From an uncultured Verrucomicrobiota bacterium (GTDB lineage Bacteria > Verrucomicrobiota > Verrucomicrobiia > Limisphaerales > UBA9464), in assembly GCA_903864375.1 (NCBI GenBank), contig CAIPFS010000419.1, positions 1 through 10,107 on the forward strand: DNA of 10,107 nt. Reading direction: 5' to 3'. The translations under genes were made by a program, and so were the position numbers. How positions within the stretch are numbered: position 1 is the stretch's first letter; each line of letters starts with the position of its first letter. Below the pieces are notes generated by a model. The model did no database searches, had not been told where the DNA came from, and worked only from the letters and a program-made list of their open reading frames with translations. Below are positions 7,594 through 10,107 of this stretch, piece by piece.

Positions 7594-8100
7594 CTAGGAG
7601 GCGGGGCTTAACTGGCGGCTGGTTTTGATGGCGTCGCGAAGGCTCGCGGCTGACTCGAAGTCTTCCCGGGCGACGGCCGCCTTGAGGTCCGTCTCCAGTT
7701 GACGAATGTGGGCTTCCAGGTCCATGGCCCGGCGGGCTACAGGAGGAACCTTGCCGCGATGCCGGGTCCCCTTGTGCATGTTCTTGAGCAGGGAATCGAG
7801 GGCTTCTGCAAAAGTGACGTAGCACTCGGAACAACCGAGTCGTCCGGTCTTTTTCAGGTCCGTCTGTGTGAAGCCACAATTCTTGCAGGCCACCTCGGCA
7901 CCGGTGGTGGTGGTGACTTCTTCAATCTTCTGGCTGGCTCCCAAGCCCAGGACCAGATCGGCGAGAGCAAAGGCTGCAGGGTCGTTGATGCCGTTCTCCT
8001 TGGCGCAGGCATCGCACAGGTCCACCTTTTTCACTTGGTTGTCGTGAATCTGAGTGTAGTGAACCTTGGCTTGGGCCTTCTTGCAGACTTGGCATTGCAT
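7594..8100 (-). CDS. mcsA: McsA-like zinc-finger and UVR-motif activator of McsB
   Basis: Small cytoplasmic adaptor that in Bacillota binds and activates the McsB arginine kinase. The 168 residues contain four CxxC pairs: Cys3/Cys6, Cys29/Cys32, Cys72/Cys75 and Cys90/Cys93, enough for two zinc-binding sites. The C-terminus (about 128-163) carries a UVR motif, LEAHIRQLETDLKAAVARED followed by FESAASLRDAIK, as in UvrB/UvrC and McsA. A basic segment (NMHKGTRHRGKVP) sits between the fingers and the UVR motif. The gene directly precedes mcsB, which makes the assignment firm. The ATG at 8100 starts MQCQVCKKAQAKVHYTQI, the usual McsA opening. No clear Shine-Dalgarno sequence or CtsR operator was found in the 89 bases upstream. 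Confidence 0.93.
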   Translation of the reverse strand: MQCQVCKKAQAKVHYTQIHDNQVKKVDLCDACAKENGINDPAAFALADLVLGLGASQKIEEVTTTTGAEVACKNCGFTQTDLKKTGRLGCSECYVTFAEALDSLLKNMHKGTRHRGKVPPVARRAMDLEAHIRQLETDLKAAVAREDFESAASLRDAIKTSRQLSPAS

Positions 8101-8189
8101 AGCAATGGGTCAAACGTCAATGCGTCGACCCTGCAAGTCAAGGTACGGGGCGTCCGTTGTCCCCCGGGATGGTCGGAAATCGACTGATT

Positions 8190-9062
8190 CTAGGGAAAAA
8201 TCACTTCCCCATCCAACCGGGTAGTCGCGCGGAATGCTTCAATCAGCTGCCGAGTGATGGGGCCGGGCTTGCCATGACCAATGGTCCGACCGTCCACCTT
8301 GACCACAGGAACGATTTCAGCGGCCGTGCCTGTCAGGAACATTTCGTCGGCAATGTAAACCTCGTACCGGCTCAACAGCGGTTCCGAGGTCGGAATTCCC
8401 AGCGCGGTGGCGCACTCCAACACCGTGTTCCGGGTGATCCCATGCAGGGCTCCCGCGCTCAATGAAGGGGTCATCAGCCGTCCCTTGTGGATGACGAACA
8501 CGTTGTCGGCTGTGCATTCTGCGACAAAGCCATCGGAATTCAGCAGGATGGCCTCTTCCACGCCCGCATTGTTGGCCTCAATCCTGGCCAGGATGTTGTT
8601 GAGGTAATTCAGGGATTTGATGGCCGGATTGACCGAATTGGGGAGATTCCGGGTGGTCGGAACGGTGACGATGCTCAACCCGGTCTCGTAGATCTCGGTG
8701 GGATACAGTTGGATGGTGCTGGCGATGATGATGACCGAGGGCTTCGGGCATCGGCGGGGATCGAGGCCCAGAGTTCCGCGCCCGCGGGTGACGATGAGCC
8801 GGATGTATCCATCGCGCAGTCCGTTGGCTTGACACGTCTGGACGCAGGCGCGAGTCAGTTCGTCCACCGACATCGGGATATCGAGGAGGATAGCCTTGGC
8901 GGAATAGAACAAACGTTCCAGATGGTCGGCCAGTTTGAAAATCCGGTTGTGATACATCCGGATTCCCTCAAAGACGCCGTCGCCATAGAGCAAACCGTGG
9001 TCAAACACGCTGATTTTGGCGTCCGCTTCGTCGAAATACTGACCGTCGATATAAACCTTCAT
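8190..9062 (-). CDS. ilvE: Branched-chain amino acid aminotransferase, PLP fold type IV
   Basis: Cytoplasmic PLP enzyme that probably transfers the amino group between glutamate and the 2-oxo acids of valine, leucine and isoleucine, the last step of their synthesis. The 290 residues are usual for the short bacterial/archaeal IlvE group. Visible features: HGLLYGDGVFEGIRMY (22-37), the RGxGTLGLDPRRC loop (95-105), Schiff-base Lys149 in NPAIKSLNYLNNILAR, and Glu182 in the cofactor motif GFVAECTADNVFVI. The C-terminal part has GITRNTVLE and DEMFLTGTAAEIVPV. D-amino acid transaminase and 4-amino-4-deoxychorismate lyase share the fold; FEGIR and the NYLNN segment favour IlvE, but substrate preference is not proven. 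The gene stands alone between the peroxiredoxin terminator and mcsA, 89 bases before the latter. There is no Shine-Dalgarno sequence near the ATG, and a candidate promoter lies almost on top of it. Confidence 0.9.
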   Translation of the reverse strand: MKVYIDGQYFDEADAKISVFDHGLLYGDGVFEGIRMYHNRIFKLADHLERLFYSAKAILLDIPMSVDELTRACVQTCQANGLRDGYIRLIVTRGRGTLGLDPRRCPKPSVIIIASTIQLYPTEIYETGLSIVTVPTTRNLPNSVNPAIKSLNYLNNILARIEANNAGVEEAILLNSDGFVAECTADNVFVIHKGRLMTPSLSAGALHGITRNTVLECATALGIPTSEPLLSRYEVYIADEMFLTGTAAEIVPVVKVDGRTIGHGKPGPITRQLIEAFRATTRLDGEVIFP

Positions 9063-9073
9063 GACCGGGGGTC

Positions 9074-9103
9074 AGGATATGGCGTCCGCTCCTGAGTCGG
9101 CAA
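9074..9103 (-). promoter_or_regulatory. Candidate ilvE promoter giving a near-leaderless mRNA
   Basis: Minus-strand TTGCCG (9098-9103) and TATCCT (9074-9079) are separated by 18 bases; each matches four of six consensus positions. The pair lies between the upstream terminator and the ilvE start, where a promoter is needed. The expected start of transcription, near 9067, is only about five bases before the ATG, which fits the missing ribosome-binding site. Confidence 0.35.
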
Positions 9104-9113
9104 GCTCTGCCGG

Positions 9114-9149
9114 AAAGGAAAAGCGGCGCACGGGAGTGCCGTGCGCCGC
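9114..9149 (-). terminator. Intrinsic terminator of the AhpE-like peroxiredoxin gene
   Basis: A perfect 11-bp GC-rich stem, GCGGCGCACGG (9123-9133) with CCGTGCGCCGC (9139-9149), closes a 5-base loop. On the minus strand the stem is followed at once by TTTTCCTTT. It begins 17 bases after the peroxiredoxin stop codon, as expected for a Rho-independent terminator, and should isolate ilvE transcription from the gene before it. On the plus strand no T-run follows the stem. Confidence 0.9.
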
Positions 9150-9166
9150 CTTCATTCCACAGGACT

Positions 9167-9643
9167 TCAGGCCAGCTTGGCCAGAGTCGCCTTGATCGCT
9201 GCAAAATCGGGCAGGTCCTTCGGAGTGGCCGTTTGCTCGGAGTATTGAATGATGCCGTGACGGTCAATCACGAAGGCCGCCCGTGCGGAAGTGTCACCGA
9301 TTCCGGCCAGGTTGGGGAACAGGACCTGATAGGCGTTGGTGACCGTCTTGTTGAGGTCGCTCGCAATCCGGACGGTGATTTTATTCTTTTCGGCCCAAAC
9401 CTGCTGGGCGAAGGGGCTGTCCACGCTGACGGCGATGACGTCGGCGCTGAGCGCTGCATAATCGGCCAGACCCGAGCTGAGGTCGCACATTTCGGTGGTG
9501 CAAACTCCGGTGAAGGCGAGGGGAAAGAAAAGCAGGACGGTGTTCTTCTGATGGAAGTTGGACGACAACTTCACGTCGGCGTCGTTCGGCGACTTCGACT
9601 TGAGGGTGAAGTCAGGGGCGGGAGTTCCAACGGGGAGGGGCAT
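9167..9643 (-). CDS. AhpC/TSA-family peroxiredoxin, AhpE-like
   Basis: Thiol peroxidase that reduces hydrogen peroxide and organic or peroxynitrite peroxides in the cytoplasm; no signal peptide is present. The 158 residues form one thioredoxin-fold domain: GTPAPDFTL (6-14), the active-site motif PLAFTGVC with Pro41, Thr45 and peroxidatic Cys48, and conserved Arg121 in SARAAFVIDRHG. The FFPLAFTGVC form is typical of the AhpE-like subgroup. A second cysteine, Cys53, gives a C-X4-C arrangement like that of PrxQ/Bcp, so an intramolecular disulphide cycle is possible; AhpE itself, as I recall, is a 1-Cys enzyme. The gene has its own candidate promoter and a strong terminator, so it is probably monocistronic. 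It lies 95 bases after another peroxiredoxin gene of a different subfamily. No strong ribosome-binding site precedes the ATG. Confidence 0.92.
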   Translation of the reverse strand: MPLPVGTPAPDFTLKSKSPNDADVKLSSNFHQKNTVLLFFPLAFTGVCTTEMCDLSSGLADYAALSADVIAVSVDSPFAQQVWAEKNKITVRIASDLNKTVTNAYQVLFPNLAGIGDTSARAAFVIDRHGIIQYSEQTATPKDLPDFAAIKATLAKLA

Positions 9644-9683
9644 TTGTCTTGAGGGTATGGGTTATGAACGTGCGATTTAGGTC

Positions 9684-9711
9684 AGATTAGCGACCGTGTG
9701 GCGGGACGCAA
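9684..9711 (-). promoter_or_regulatory. Candidate promoter of the AhpE-like peroxiredoxin gene
   Basis: Minus-strand TTGCGT (9706-9711) and TAATCT (9684-9689) are separated by 16 bases, placing the transcription start near 9677, about 34 bases before the ATG at 9643. It lies in the 95-base gap after the Bcp-like gene. Both hexamers are near consensus. No OxyR- or PerR-type operator could be recognised. Confidence 0.4.
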
Positions 9712-9738
9712 GTCGGGGAAATCACGGTGGTGGCTGAA

Positions 9739-10107
9739 TCAAACGAGCTGGGCGAGAACCTCTTCGGCATGTTGTTCCGGCTTCACTTTCGTCCAGACGT
9801 GCAGAATTCGTCCGTCGCGGCCGATCAGATAGGTGACCCGGTGGGTACCCATATATTTTCGACCCATGAACGTTTTTTCGCCCCAAACCTTGTAGGCTTC
9901 GGCAATGGCTTTGGATTCGTCGGCCAGAAGCGGAAACGGCAGCTTGAACTTTTCGGTGAACTTGACGTGCGACTTCACCGAATCGGTGCTGACACCCAGG
10001 ACGACGGCCCCGTGCTGCTTGAAGGTCGCAAACGAGTCGCGGAAGGAGCAGGCTTCCTTGGTGCACCCGGGGGTGTCGTCCTTGGGATAAAAGTAGAGGA
10101 CAACCAC
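9739..10107 (-). CDS. bcp: Bcp/PrxQ-type thioredoxin-dependent peroxiredoxin (partial, N-terminus off the window)
   Basis: Thiol peroxidase of the Bcp/PrxQ group, which reduces hydroperoxides using thioredoxin. The last 122 residues and the stop codon are visible; the gene continues past the right edge, and about 30 N-terminal residues are missing by comparison with E. coli Bcp. The visible start VVLYFYPKDDTPGC is the active-site strand and loop; the peroxidatic Cys and the resolving Cys five residues later (GCTKEACSFRD) form the hallmark C-X4-C pair. Downstream are VVLGVSTDSVKSHVKF, LPFPLLADE and HRVTYLIGRDGRI, all typical of the family. The GTG at the window edge is an internal valine codon and not a start. 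No terminator hairpin is evident after the stop, so some read-through into the next peroxiredoxin gene is possible. Confidence 0.93.
   Translation of the reverse strand: MVVLYFYPKDDTPGCTKEACSFRDSFATFKQHGAVVLGVSTDSVKSHVKFTEKFKLPFPLLADESKAIAEAYKVWGEKTFMGRKYMGTHRVTYLIGRDGRILHVWTKVKPEQHAEEVLAQLV

Noticed and set aside
7553..7879. N-terminal extension of mcsB by 109 codons.
   Set aside because: It overlaps the UVR-motif end of mcsA in another frame and is Pro/Arg/Ser-rich without similarity to McsB; the internal ATG at 7552 gives the normal protein length.
8108..8141. GGTCAAAC-GTCAA-like heptads upstream of mcsA, resembling a CtsR operator.
   Set aside because: The CtsR consensus has two GTCAAA heptads with a 3-base spacer; here the units are directly adjacent and the second is incomplete.
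8141..8170. CGGGG...CCCCG pairing after ilvE as a terminator.
   Set aside because: Only five base pairs with an 11-base loop and no T-run on the minus strand.
1..10107. Mobile elements, CRISPR arrays, tRNA or rRNA genes.
   Set aside because: No transposase or integrase, no regularly spaced repeats, and no tRNA- or rRNA-like sequence was recognised; every long stretch is explained by conserved housekeeping-type genes.

Overview
All genes in this window lie on the minus strand, so transcription runs from high to low coordinates. The sequence is GC-rich and densely coding; the longest gene-free stretch is about 200 bases. The organism is Gram-negative-like, because it has a membrane-fusion/ABC efflux operon of the YbhGFS type that needs a periplasm. 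It also has McsA/McsB protein-arginine phosphorylation, which is best known from Bacillota but also occurs in the Planctomycetota-Verrucomicrobiota-Chlamydiota (PVC) group. That mix, plus start codons mostly without Shine-Dalgarno sequences, makes a PVC bacterium, perhaps Verrucomicrobiota, my best guess. No taxonomic marker is present and this is an inference.

Layout in order of transcription (right to left): (1) a Bcp/PrxQ peroxiredoxin cut by the right edge; (2) a second, AhpE-like peroxiredoxin with its own candidate promoter and a strong intrinsic terminator; (3) a class IV branched-chain aminotransferase (ilvE-like) with a candidate promoter almost at its start codon; (4) mcsA and (5) mcsB, the zinc-finger activator and the protein arginine kinase; (6) a large hybrid sensor histidine kinase (MASE1-PAS-HisKA-HATPase-degenerate receiver-receiver); (7) after a 204-base intergenic region with a tandem 13-bp repeat and an inverted repeat, a tightly packed efflux operon: YbhG-like membrane fusion protein, YbhF-like double-ATPase and the start of a YbhS-like permease, cut by the left edge.

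How they work together: the last three genes should form one Mac/ABC-2 type tripartite pump, with spacings of 4 and 8 bases. The two peroxiredoxins are both thiol peroxidases. McsA and McsB form a protein quality-control kinase pair, but their usual neighbours ctsR and clpC are not in the window. The hybrid kinase has no response regulator with a DNA-binding domain beside it.

I do not see a clearly new biological system. The best leads are the structured region before the efflux operon, the asymmetric ATP sites of the YbhF-like protein, the mcsAB pair outside its classic operon, the unusual receiver-like domain of the kinase, and the general lack of ribosome-binding sites.
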